Positions 24,885-32,509 of a DNA stretch of 64,000 nucleotides are shown here, in pieces. Origin of the DNA: Alphaproteobacteria bacterium UBA6376 (GTDB taxonomy: Bacteria > Pseudomonadota > Alphaproteobacteria > Rs-D84); contig DJQW01000002.1 in NCBI GenBank assembly GCA_002437665.1, forward strand, positions 186,001 to 250,000, read 5' to 3'. The position numbers and the translations under genes were made by a program. The stretch's first letter is position 1, and every line of letters begins with the position of its first letter. The notes under the pieces were generated by a model. That model did no database searches and had not been told where the DNA came from. It was given only the letters and a program-made list of their open reading frames with translations.

Positions 24885-27008
24885 ATGCTTGGCTTTTAAC
24901 ACTATTTCTAATTCGTCCTCGTTTATGCCAAGATATTCAAACCAAACCTTTATGGCTTTTAACAAGTCATACCCAGATTTATTAGTTCTGAAATATATCT
25001 GCTCGCTTGGTATAATTTGTTCCCAGAAAATCTCGCCTTTTTGGCCGACATTCTCGTTATTCTTAGATATAATGTTGGTAAAACGCCCATCGTTACCAAA
25101 ACTAAATGCTCGTTTCATTTTTTTCTTAAATTCGTCGTCTTCATACAACAAATTTATCAACTGCATGTACAAATCCTTCCATGTGGTAACATCCAATTCT
25201 TTATTCATCAGTCGAAAATACATTGTTTTTGGCCTTCTATTTGTGACAATAGATTCTAATTCAGAGTTGTCCAATGCCACAGATTCAACATCACGGTCTT
25301 GCGTATATTCATAAACCGGTTTATATATTGGCCATATATTCAAGACATCTGCTGTTAAAACCCTAGCTCGTTCTTTTATCTCACTTTCTGTCCATTGTTC
25401 TGTATTTTTCATTTGCTGATTCAGATACAAAGGTGAAAAATCAAAACCGCCACTTACACGCTTCTTAAATCTGAACGGTCTGTTTCCATACTCCGAATTA
25501 TAACCTGTTAGCGTTAAGTTTCCAAGCGTATGTAAATATTTATTATGCACACTTTCCCAATCACACCCCAATTCGAGTTTCCATTCTTCATTAAGTTTCT
25601 GAGGCATGATGTGCTCTATACTTAAGTGTGTCGTATCAACATATTCCTTGGCATTATGAGATCGTTCTATTTGCATCAAAATATATTTACAGGTTTTCTG
25701 ATCGTTTGTAAAGATGTCTTCACCCCCTAATGCTTTACTAAATTCAATATCATCTGGAAATTTTAACGGTGTTGTATCAGAGTATATTAAATACTTAAAA
25801 ACGTCTATATATGTTGCATTTTCGTAACGATTTAATATCGCGTCTATCTTTTTATTCAAAAGGAAAAATTTATCTGTACCTGCTGTTTTTAGTCGACAAA
25901 CACTGCGTCTAACAAAATACGATTCACATACTTTAAGTAATTCGACGATATCTTCATACGTAATTTGACCACTTTTTTGCTTTGCAAATACATCTAATAA
26001 CAAAGGCAAAACAACTTTCGTTTGCATAGCATTCAATAAATTTTCAAGATGTTCGTTAACAGATTTGTTTTCGCAGCTACCGGTTATAATTTCATTATAT
26101 ATTTCCGAAAAATACAACAAATCGTTCAACAAATTTTCTGACGACTTGCTGGCAGTTTTATATTCTTTAAACTGTTTATAAACATCTGACATTGAAACTT
26201 TTTTATTTGTTTTACAGGCCAGAAAATTCCAAATATATTTACTCGTATCATCAGAGCTTGTTCCGACATTTTCTTCCATTGGTTGCCAGTATTGCGTATA
26301 TAAGTTTTCTTGTTCTTGATAATCCAAACCTATTAAAATAAAATTACGAATTTTATCAGCATCTGTTAAATCTAACCCTTTGGAATTCAACGATTCAAAA
26401 ACCAATTGCGGATTATCATCATTATTACCCAATTTTATATTAACAATTTCTAACTTTTTAACAGCTCCATAAATATCATTTATGTTTTCTAGATTTAACA
26501 GGGAATAAAAAAATTTATAGTTTTGCACCACATTTGTCTTATCAAATTTAGTTTGTAGCCTTTTATCAACAATACTTTGATAGGCCTCCATATCACCACG
26601 AATAAGTTTTAATTTTAATTTATTCTTTTTTTTAGAATCAATACACAAATCTAACACTTTTTTGGGGTCTGGTATTTCGTACTCAATGTCTCCACCCTTT
26701 GACCTTAAAACATCATTAAACTCCTGCGCGCGATGTGCAATTGCTAACAGTAACAACGAAACCGTTGTCAGTCGTTGTTGACCATCTATAATTATCAAAG
26801 CATCGCTTTCGTCGTCTCGTACACTAACAATGGAACCGAAAAAATGCGGAACATTACCACCGGTATCCCTGATATATAACAAATCATTCCACAGTGTTTG
26901 ACATTGATCATTTTTTTTCCAATTATAATTACGCTGATATACCGGAATTAAAAATTGTTTATCTTGACCACTCATAAAAACGGTAATTGGGTCTGTCCTT
27001 GCCTGCAT
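24882..27008 (-). CDS. DUF262/DUF1524 protein (GmrSD-like nuclease, probable phage defence)
   Basis: The product is 708 residues. Its N-terminal DUF262 domain (about 12-230) shows IPVYQRNYNW, HFFGSIVSV and the ParB/Srx-like NTP-binding motif IDGQQRLTTVSLL. The DUF1524 HNH-type region (about 445-530) shows SIEHIMPQ, then HNKYLHTLGNLTLTGYN and GNRPFRFKK. Proteins of this layout include GmrSD, which cuts glucosylated hydroxymethylcytosine phage DNA, and other type IV-like restriction systems. The target here is unknown. A further C-terminal domain of about 170 residues has no motif I can name. The start at 27008 has GGAG 9 nt upstream; ATGs at 27014 and 27023 are possible. It is clearly more AT-rich than its neighbours and has inserted between rpsK and rpoA, so horizontal origin is likely. 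A structured RNA (27034-27208) ends just before the start. Confidence 0.85.
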   Translation of the reverse strand: MQARTDPITVFMSGQDKQFLIPVYQRNYNWKKNDQCQTLWNDLLYIRDTGGNVPHFFGSIVSVRDDESDALIIIDGQQRLTTVSLLLLAIAHRAQEFNDVLRSKGGDIEYEIPDPKKVLDLCIDSKKKNKLKLKLIRGDMEAYQSIVDKRLQTKFDKTNVVQNYKFFYSLLNLENINDIYGAVKKLEIVNIKLGNNDDNPQLVFESLNSKGLDLTDADKIRNFILIGLDYQEQENLYTQYWQPMEENVGTSSDDTSKYIWNFLACKTNKKVSMSDVYKQFKEYKTASKSSENLLNDLLYFSEIYNEIITGSCENKSVNEHLENLLNAMQTKVVLPLLLDVFAKQKSGQITYEDIVELLKVCESYFVRRSVCRLKTAGTDKFFLLNKKIDAILNRYENATYIDVFKYLIYSDTTPLKFPDDIEFSKALGGEDIFTNDQKTCKYILMQIERSHNAKEYVDTTHLSIEHIMPQKLNEEWKLELGCDWESVHNKYLHTLGNLTLTGYNSEYGNRPFRFKKRVSGGFDFSPLYLNQQMKNTEQWTESEIKERARVLTADVLNIWPIYKPVYEYTQDRDVESVALDNSELESIVTNRRPKTMYFRLMNKELDVTTWKDLYMQLINLLYEDDEFKKKMKRAFSFGNDGRFTNIISKNNENVGQKGEIFWEQIIPSEQIYFRTNKSGYDLLKAIKVWFEYLGINEDELEIVLKAKH

Positions 27009-27033
27009 TGTCATTAACTCCATATTGTTTAAT

Positions 27034-27208
27034 ATTTAATAAAAACCACCAAATTCTGGTGGTTGGAGTTTGATAACAATCTATTAGAATTGCGTGTGTT
27101 ATTCTATATATTCCACACACTCCAACCGCACAAACGGGTTGGAGTTTTTTCGTCTTGTCTGACGCTAATAGATGGGTTATCAAGCCCAGTACAATAACAC
27201 ATTGTACG
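27034..27208 (-). ncRNA. Structured RNA copy A, directly before the DUF262 gene
   Basis: This is an unrecognised RNA of about 175 nt, present three times here. Read on the minus strand it has a -10 TATAAT (27220-27215) and a -35 TTGTTT (27243-27238), 17 nt apart, and a 5' hairpin (27189-27207). A long stem P1 pairs 27165-27184 with 27070-27087. Inside P1 lie a CGTC/GACG hairpin and a CTCCAACC/GGTTGGAG hairpin (27120-27144), then the invariant core GAATATATNGAATAA (27113-27099). After P1, a second CTCCAACC leads into a CCACCA/TGGTGG hairpin with a T-run (27062-27034). P1 differs in sequence in every copy but keeps pairing. It could be a leader with attenuation or a free RNA. Confidence 0.7.
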
Positions 27209-27263
27209 CTCACAATTATATCTATAATTCTGATAAAAAACAAGAAAAACAACATATAAAAAA

Positions 27264-27282
27264 ACGCCCGACGGGCGTTTTT
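27264..27282 (-). terminator. Terminator after the Xre-type regulator
   Basis: Hairpin ACGCCC-gac-GGGCGT next to the stop of the regulator gene, with T-runs on both strands. Confidence 0.85.
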
Positions 27283-27621
27283 TCAAAACAATTCTTGGCG
27301 CAGTGCACGCACCGCACCCGACAATTCGTTCAATAAATCACGCACACGCGCACCGTCCAAAACCTGACACGGGGCAACGGGAAAATCATTTTCAAAAAAC
27401 GCCAACAACGATAATTCCAGCGCACGCGAAATCTGATACATGCGAAATACAGACACGGCACTCTTGCCAGATTCATATTTTTGAATTTGTTGAAAGGTTA
27501 TACCGGTACGCCGCCCAAGTTCTTTCTGGCTGATGCCCATCATTTCACGTGCGCGTCGCATAAATTCCCCAAAGCGCGCGTTGAACGCATGTTCATCCAA
27601 GGTCTTTGCAATGTTTGCCAT
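27283..27621 (-). CDS. Xre-family HTH regulator
   Basis: The product is 112 residues. A helix-turn-helix of the Cro/C1 type spans about 20-75: RRAREMMGISQKELGRRTG and ITFQQIQKYESGKSAVSV carry the typical Q-x-x-L-G and I-Q-K-Y-E-x-G-K motifs. The C-terminal 35 residues are helical. The sequence resembles the small HTH proteins widespread in Alphaproteobacteria. The start at 27621 follows GGGGGA; longer frames would translate the structured RNA upstream. It lies between RNA copies A and B in the inserted block and is the natural candidate to control the DUF262 gene or the RNAs. That is inference; no operator is identified. Confidence 0.8.
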   Translation of the reverse strand: MANIAKTLDEHAFNARFGEFMRRAREMMGISQKELGRRTGITFQQIQKYESGKSAVSVFRMYQISRALELSLLAFFENDFPVAPCQVLDGARVRDLLNELSGAVRALRQELF

Positions 27622-27630
27622 ATGTCCCCC

Positions 27631-27810
27631 ATAAAAAATAAACCACCAGAAAATTTCAGGTGGTTGGAGGTTAAGAGCTAATCTCGTTGAGATAGTGTGC
27701 TTATTCAATATATTCGCAACCCTCCAACCCATGGTTGGAGTTTTTAACGTCCCTACGGACGCAACGAGATTCGGGACTCTTATACCCCACAACAGCAACC
27801 CGCCATTGCA
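27631..27810 (-). ncRNA. Structured RNA copy B, directly before the Xre-type regulator
   Basis: About 180 nt, same plan as copy A. Promoter -35 TTGTGT (27845-27840), 17-nt spacer, -10 TATAAT (27822-27817). 5' hairpin at 27789-27810. P1 pairs 27762-27782 with 27671-27689. Hairpins CGTCC/GGACG (27748-27761) and CTCCAACC/GGTTGGAG (27722-27740) follow, then the core GAATATATTGAATAA (27715-27701) and the terminator hairpin CCACC/GGTGG (27643-27663) with a T-rich tail. The tail ends 10 nt before the regulator start, so it may act as an attenuator of that gene. Confidence 0.75.
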
Positions 27811-27877
27811 GTGGCAATTATACACCCTGTTTCCCAAAAACACAAGGGAAACCATACTTACACAACGTTTCCCCTAC

Positions 27878-28054
27878 AAAAATAAACCACCGGAAAATTT
27901 CAGGTGGTTGGAGGTTAAGAACTATAACTTATGAAATAGTGCCGTTTATTCGATATATTCACGAGCCCTCCAACCGTTGGTTGGAGTTTTTAACGTCCCT
28001 GCGGACGCATAAGTTATCGGGTTCTTACACCCCGCAACGGCAACCCGCCGTTGC
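27878..28054 (-). ncRNA. Structured RNA copy C, free-standing, upstream of copy B
   Basis: About 177 nt, same plan as copies A and B. Promoter -35 TTGTAT (28089-28084), 17-nt spacer, -10 TAAAAT (28066-28061). A perfect 8-bp 5' hairpin GCAACGGC/GCCGTTGC lies at 28034-28054. P1 pairs 28008-28027 with 27915-27933, and the core GAATATATCGAATAA is at 27960-27946. The terminator hairpin at 27887-27907 is followed by TTTATTTTT. No gene follows it directly, only the promoter of copy B, so this copy would make an independent small RNA. Confidence 0.75.
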
Positions 28055-28129
28055 GCGATAATTTTACAATACTTTTCTAAAAAATACAAGGGAAAGAATC
28101 CGCACATTTCGGGGTAACAAATATGTGCT

Positions 28130-28450
28130 GCGCAACTATTATTTACTGGATTGCTTCACTACGTTCGCAATGACAATGTTTCTAGGAAATTAGTATTTGT
28201 GTCGCCTGCGGACTAGCGTCCTTGCCGCAACACCTGCGCTTCGCTTGGTTTCATTGCGAGCAAGCGTAGCGACGCGTGGCAATCCAGTAAATTAAAAAGT
28301 GCGCCGTTGGCGCAAGTCAATGACCTAGATTCCGTGGTCAAGCCACGGAATGACACAGAATAAATTACACAACATAAAATTGAACTATGTTCATAATAAA
28401 AATACTTAAAAACTTGTCATTCCGTGGCTTGACCACGGAATCTAGGTAAT
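28130..28450. repeat. Palindromic repeat mosaic between the RNA copies and rpsK
   Basis: ACTGGATTGC...GCAATGACA (28144-28172) and the inverse TCATTGCGAG...GCAATCCAGT (28250-28290) are present. Two perfect inverse copies of a 30-bp CCTAGATTCCGTGG...CCACGGAATGAC unit lie at about 28322-28352 and 28417-28446. The modules match those at 14.1-14.7, 22.0 and 59.9-60.5 kb. No gene. Confidence 0.65.
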
Positions 28451-28552
28451 ATAAATGTCGCGAGCGAATGCGAGCACATACATTGCTCTCTTTTATTGCT
28501 GCTCTTTTTATCGCGACGGAGCGCAGCGGAGACGGATGCTCTCTTTATCTAT

Positions 28553-28580
28553 GAAAAAACCGTCTCAAATTGGGACGGTT
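28553..28580 (-). terminator. Terminator downstream of rpsK
   Basis: Minus-strand hairpin AACCGTC/GACGGTT followed by six T. It would end the long ribosomal transcript before the inserted block. Confidence 0.75.
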
Positions 28581-28596
28581 TAGATATGTCGTTATA

Positions 28597-28703
28597 TAAA
28601 TTAAAGAGAATAATACAGATATGAAAACGGGCGGGTTGCGTGGTGCAGTAGACCTGCATGAGCAAACCGCCCGACACATAGATGTGTTATTATATTTAAT
28701 TTA
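28597..28703 (-). repeat. Alpha-operon long hairpin, copy 4, starting at the rpsK stop
   Basis: Outer arms TAAATT/AATTTA include the rpsK stop codon. AATAAT/TTATTA follows, then a strong stem CGGGCGG...CCGCCCG and an apical TGCAG/CTGCA closing loop TAGAC. Confidence 0.7.
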
Positions 28704-29084
28704 GACGCGACGCACTTTCTTTGGACGGCAACCATTATGTGGAATGCGCGTTGTGTCTGTGATGGACTGAACAATCAAGCCAGCGTTGGCCAGACCACGA
28801 ACAGCAGATTCACGACCCTGACCAATGCCACGCATCAGAACATCAACTGTCTTCATACCCATTTCGGCAACTTTCTTGCCAACTGCGTCTGCGACGACGG
28901 TCGCTGCATACGGTGTGGACTTTCTTGCGCCCTTGAAATTATTCGCACCGGCGGTCGCCCATGTCAGCACAGCACCGGACTGGTCTGTGATGGTGATACG
29001 TGTGTTATTATTTGTCGCAACGACGTGTGCAATGCCGTGCGATACTTTCTTTACAACTTTCTTTTTAGCTTTTGTTACTGCCAT
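28701..29084 (-). CDS. rpsK: Ribosomal protein uS11
   Basis: The 127-residue product binds the platform of the small subunit near the 16S rRNA 3' domain. Diagnostic segments are GIAHVVATNNNTRITITDQ, FKGARKSTPYAA and the C-terminal HNGCRPKKVRRV. It follows rpsM after a 160-nt gap that holds a long hairpin. It is the last ribosomal gene before the inserted block and its terminator; rpoA, its usual partner, starts 4.4 kb away. Confidence 0.97.
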   Translation of the reverse strand: MAVTKAKKKVVKKVSHGIAHVVATNNNTRITITDQSGAVLTWATAGANNFKGARKSTPYAATVVADAVGKKVAEMGMKTVDVLMRGIGQGRESAVRGLANAGLIVQSITDTTRIPHNGCRPKKVRRV

Positions 29085-29145
29085 TTTATTTTTAACCTTT
29101 GTTAGATGTCTTCAAATAACTATCGTGTTATTCTCTACCTTATTG

Positions 29146-29250
29146 AAAATTTAAGATAATGCGTTGAATGCGCCGGTGTTGGCAAGCGAAGTGTACAAAT
29201 GCTACACGAGCGCGCCAACATCAAGCAGGCGATGCATTAGATTAAATTTT
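29146..29250 (-). repeat. Alpha-operon long hairpin, copy 5, between rpsM and rpsK
   Basis: Outer arms AAAATTTAA/TTAAATTTT touch the rpsM stop. Stems TAATGC/GCATTA and GATGTTGGC-type/GCCAACATC follow, with an apical GTGTA/TACAC. The apical loop differs from the other copies. Confidence 0.65.
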
Positions 29251-29626
29251 ATTTACCCTTGGTTGCGGAACCTGCAACAACCACACGTTTGCCCTTGCGG
29301 GTACGAGCGTTTGTCTGGGTGCGCTGACCACGAACCGGCAGACGGTTACGGTGACGGATGCCACGGTATGTCTTTAAGTCCTGTAAACGTTTGATGTTCA
29401 TTGCAACTTCGCGGCGGACATCACCTTCTACCTTGAAGTTCTGTTCAATGTAACTTGAAATTCTAACAACATCCTCGTCAGTCAAGTCCTTTGCGCGCAG
29501 ACCATCTTTCAGATTCAGTGCCTTGCAAATCTGTGCAGATTTTGCCGGCCCGATACCGTGAATATAGCGCAGCGCAATTTCAATACGCTTTTCTGTCGGA
29601 ATGTTAACACCTGCTATACGTGCCAT
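29249..29626 (-). CDS. rpsM: Ribosomal protein uS13
   Basis: The 125-residue product is in the head of the small subunit, contacting the P-site tRNA and uL5. MARIAGVNIPTEKRIEIALR and the C-terminal RHRNRLPVRGQRTQTNARTR are diagnostic. RBS AAGGAAAA precedes the start. secY lies directly upstream; adk, often placed between secY and rpsM in related bacteria, is missing here. Confidence 0.97.
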   Translation of the reverse strand: MARIAGVNIPTEKRIEIALRYIHGIGPAKSAQICKALNLKDGLRAKDLTDEDVVRISSYIEQNFKVEGDVRREVAMNIKRLQDLKTYRGIRHRNRLPVRGQRTQTNARTRKGKRVVVAGSATKGK

Positions 29627-29789
29627 TTTCTATTTTCCTTTTTATTATTACCATGGGTTGCGCGCGGGGCGCGTCCCTGCTCTGCTGTTTCCCCGTGACC
29701 CTGCCGTCCAGAATCACAGGTATTTTATTTTGCCGTGTTATTTTATACACAACGCGACAAAAGTCAAATCTTGTTTTGCGTCACCGCCT

Positions 29790-31106
29790 TTAACGGAAAC
29801 GACCTTTCTTGGGTGCCGACTTGATAACACTGGTGTATTGCTTTGCCACCAAGTACGACTGAACCTGATTCATTGTGTCCAGTACAACGCCCGCCACAAT
29901 CAGCACACTTGTTCCACCAATCATCAATGGCATACCAAAGTGGGTATTCAAAATGATTGGCAATACGCATACGACAATCAGGTACAAAACACCTATCGCC
30001 GTTGTGCGCGATACGACCGCGTCCAGATAATGAATTGTCTGTTCGCCCGGACGTACGCCTGGGATATAGCCACCCGCATTTTTCAGGTTTGTGCTGGTTT
30101 CTTCGGAATTAAATATCACCGCGGTTTGGAAATACGCAAAGAACGCAATCAAAATCGTGTATGTGATGATATAAGACCATGTACCATACGTAAAAAACGC
30201 CATGATGTTCTGAACGATTAAATTCTCGCTCTGGACAAAGCGTTGAACAAACGCCGGCAGCATCATGATACTGGCTGCGAAAACCGGCCCCATAACGCCC
30301 GACATATTTACCTTGATTGGCAAATAGGATGCGTTGGTGTTCATAACGCCGTTTGCCATAACCTGACGTGGGTACAGAATCTGAATACGACGCTGGGCCT
30401 GTTCAAAGAACGCAATCAGTGCAACGATGCCGATAACAAACGCAACGACCAACATAATCATTGCTGGCGACATCTGGCCGACCGAGCCCAATGAAAATAC
30501 CTTGGCCACACCCTCTGGAATTTGTGCGATAATACCCGCAAAAATCAACAGTGATGCGCCCTGACCGATACCACGTGCGGTAATCTGTTCCGCCAACCAC
30601 ATGACGAATACAGTACCACCAACCAACGCGATAATCGCCGACAATTCAAACGCAAACCCTGGGTTCACAACCGCCGCGACACCATTGACCGGTGCCATGA
30701 TTTCCAAGCCACGGACAACCGCCCACCCTTGGACAACAGCCAAGAACACCGCCAAATAACGTGTGTACTGGTTGATTTTGATACGGCCTGATTCACCCTC
30801 TTTGCGCAGTTCTGTCAAACTCTTGCTGGTGGCCGTCAACAACTGCAACACGATAGATGCCGAAATATACGGGAAAATGTTCAATGCCAGCACAGACATA
30901 CGCGACAAAGAACCACCCGAAAACATATCAAACATACCCATCATGCCACTGCCCTCGCCCGTGAACAAGTGCAGTACCGCCGATGCATTTACCCCCGGCA
31001 GTGGTATAAACGAACCAACACGATATACAATCAGCGCACCCAGTGTGAACAAAATACGCTTTTGCAAATCTGACAGGTTTCCAAAAAAATCTTTCAAGAA
31101 TTTCAT
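29790..31106 (-). CDS. secY: Protein translocase subunit SecY
   Basis: The 438-residue channel-forming subunit of SecYEG exports signal-peptide proteins across the inner membrane. About ten hydrophobic helices are visible. Diagnostic segments are FIPLPGVNAS, the plug/TM2 region (GMFDMFSGGSLSRMSVLALN), YPRQVMANG and the cytoplasmic loop YIPGVRPGEQT. The start at 31106 has a weak upstream site. rplO precedes and rpsM follows, the normal spc order. A perfect 9-bp hairpin (31132-31154) separates it from rplO. It must serve the many secreted proteins encoded in this window. Confidence 0.97.
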   Translation of the reverse strand: MKFLKDFFGNLSDLQKRILFTLGALIVYRVGSFIPLPGVNASAVLHLFTGEGSGMMGMFDMFSGGSLSRMSVLALNIFPYISASIVLQLLTATSKSLTELRKEGESGRIKINQYTRYLAVFLAVVQGWAVVRGLEIMAPVNGVAAVVNPGFAFELSAIIALVGGTVFVMWLAEQITARGIGQGASLLIFAGIIAQIPEGVAKVFSLGSVGQMSPAMIMLVVAFVIGIVALIAFFEQAQRRIQILYPRQVMANGVMNTNASYLPIKVNMSGVMGPVFAASIMMLPAFVQRFVQSENLIVQNIMAFFTYGTWSYIITYTILIAFFAYFQTAVIFNSEETSTNLKNAGGYIPGVRPGEQTIHYLDAVVSRTTAIGVLYLIVVCVLPIILNTHFGMPLMIGGTSVLIVAGVVLDTMNQVQSYLVAKQYTSVIKSAPKKGRFR

Positions 31107-31131
31107 GCGTTGACCATTCTCAAATCAGACA

Positions 31132-31154
31132 TGTACCCCACGATGTGGGGTACA
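31132..31154 (-). promoter_or_regulatory. Intercistronic hairpin rplO-secY
   Basis: Perfect stem TGTACCCCA/TGGGGTACA with a 5-nt loop and no T-run, just before the secY start. Confidence 0.6.
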
Positions 31155-31164
31155 AATATACGGA

Positions 31165-31623
31165 TTAGTTATTTTTGATTGTGCCGCCTGCTTTCACAAT
31201 CGCTGCTTCTGCGGCCTTTGACCACTTGTCAGCAATAACGTTCACAGACGATTTGATTTCGCCCTTGGCCAAAACTTTCAAACCGGACATTTTACGGTTG
31301 ATGATTTTTGCCGCCATCAGGGAATCAATAGTGATTGGGGATTTTGCATCAATCTTGCCGGACGCGATGAATTTTTCAATATCGCCCAAGTTGATTGTTA
31401 CATATTCCTTGGCAAACGGATTGTTGAATCCGAACTTTGGGAAACGACGCAAAATCGGCATCTGACCACCTTGGAAAGTTGCCTGCTTGCGTGAACCGCT
31501 GCGGGATTTCTGACCCTTGTTACCACGGCCAGCCGTTTTACCATAACCCGACGCCAAACCACGACCAACGCGTTTTGTGTCACGACGTGCGCCGAAATTA
31601 TCCATCAATGCATTCAGTTTCAT
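31165..31623 (-). CDS. rplO: Ribosomal protein uL15
   Basis: The 152-residue product binds 23S rRNA early in large-subunit assembly. The Gly/Arg-rich N-terminus (KTAGRGNKGQKSRSGS) and FEGGQMP-like segment (FQGGQMPILRRFPKFGF) are diagnostic. Normal spc-operon position between rpmD and secY. RBS AAAGGAAAAA precedes the start. Confidence 0.97.
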   Translation of the reverse strand: MKLNALMDNFGARRDTKRVGRGLASGYGKTAGRGNKGQKSRSGSRKQATFQGGQMPILRRFPKFGFNNPFAKEYVTINLGDIEKFIASGKIDAKSPITIDSLMAAKIINRKMSGLKVLAKGEIKSSVNVIADKWSKAAEAAIVKAGGTIKNN

Positions 31624-31668
31624 AATTTTTTCCTTTTATCCTATGACTATCATATAGTCCTTTTTCGC

Positions 31669-31691
31669 ATGCGGACAAGTGGTGTCCGCAT
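31669..31691 (-). promoter_or_regulatory. Intercistronic hairpin rpmD-rplO
   Basis: Perfect 9-bp stem ATGCGGACA/TGTCCGCAT with loop AGTGG. Confidence 0.6.
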
Positions 31692-31708
31692 ACTCGGTTT
31701 TACTTTTC

Positions 31709-31888
31709 TTATTTTTCGACGATTTCAACCAAGTGAGAAACCTTGGCAACCATACCGCGAACGGCTGGTGTATCGCCCAATTCTTTGGTTTTGCCGATAC
31801 GGCCCAATCCCAATGCTGCAACAACCTTGCGCTGAGATTCCGGACGACCAACAATGCTTTTGATTTGCTTTACAGTTATCTTAGCCAT
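31709..31888 (-). CDS. rpmD: Ribosomal protein uL30
   Basis: A 59-residue small protein of the large subunit. The translation begins MAKITVKQIKSIVGRP, continues QRKVVAALGLGRIGK and ends AKVSHLVEIVEK, which is diagnostic of uL30. Normal position between rpsE and rplO. RBS GGAGTAAAATT precedes the ATG at 31888. Easily missed because of its length. Confidence 0.95.
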   Translation of the reverse strand: MAKITVKQIKSIVGRPESQRKVVAALGLGRIGKTKELGDTPAVRGMVAKVSHLVEIVEK

Positions 31889-31918
31889 AATTTTACTCCG
31901 TTTTTATCTGCGCCTAGA

Positions 31919-32488
31919 TTATTTGTCTTCGGCTGGGCATTCGCATGCTGCTTCTTCAACTTTCTTGCCATCACGGCCAGCGATGATTTCAGCAACTGTT
32001 TTACCACGACGCGCGGCCACTGTCTTTGGCGAGTTCATTTTACCGAACGCCAAGAATGCAGCGCGAATCATGTTATTAGGATTGTTAGAACCCTGAGATT
32101 TCACAACGACGTCCTGAACGCCCAAGCATTCAAACACCGCACGCAACGCACCACCAGCAATGATACCAGTACCTGGGACTGCACTGCGAACGACCAATTT
32201 GCTTGCGCCGTATTTCGCCGAACTGTCGTGGTGCAATGTGCGACCTTCTTTCAGTGGGACGCGAATCATTTTCGCCTTGGCGGCCTTGGTTGCCTTTTGA
32301 ACAGCGGACTGAACTTCCAGTGCTTTACCCTTGCCAAAACCAACACGACCGGCCTTGTCGCCAACCACAACCAACGCCGAGAACGACATATTGCGGCCGC
32401 CCTTTACGGTTTTTGATACGCGGTTGATGGAAACCAGTTTATCTACCAGATTATCCGTCTGCAATTTTTTATCATCAAAACGTGCCAT
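31919..32488 (-). CDS. rpsE: Ribosomal protein uS5
   Basis: The 189-residue product is important for translational accuracy and mRNA unwinding at the entry channel. The N-terminal double-stranded-RNA-binding fold (INRVSKTVKGGRNMSFSALV) and the C-terminal domain (PGTGIIAGGALRAVFECLG) are typical. The extreme C-terminus is acidic with two Cys (EEAACECPAEDK), which is unusual but harmless-looking. Confidence 0.97.
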   Translation of the reverse strand: MARFDDKKLQTDNLVDKLVSINRVSKTVKGGRNMSFSALVVVGDKAGRVGFGKGKALEVQSAVQKATKAAKAKMIRVPLKEGRTLHHDSSAKYGASKLVVRSAVPGTGIIAGGALRAVFECLGVQDVVVKSQGSNNPNNMIRAAFLAFGKMNSPKTVAARRGKTVAEIIAGRDGKKVEEAACECPAEDK

Positions 32489-32509
32489 CTTATAACTCCG
32501 TATATTCCA

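Noticed and set aside
27034..28054. T-box, SAM, 6S or tmRNA identity for the structured RNAs
   Set aside because: No T-box GGUGG-N-ACCGCG element, no known SAM-riboswitch core, no 6S-like single bubble, and no tRNA-like end or tag frame were seen.
27034..28054. Plus-strand transcription of the three RNAs, using CTCCAACC..GGTTGGAG-T5 as terminator
   Set aside because: Possible in principle, but matching promoters with equal 17-nt spacers exist only on the minus strand in all three copies. Kept as a lower-probability alternative.
27040..28060. CRISPR array
   Set aside because: The three copies are about 177 nt with covarying stems and spacing of 67-420 nt, not short repeats with uniform spacers. 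No cas gene is in the window.
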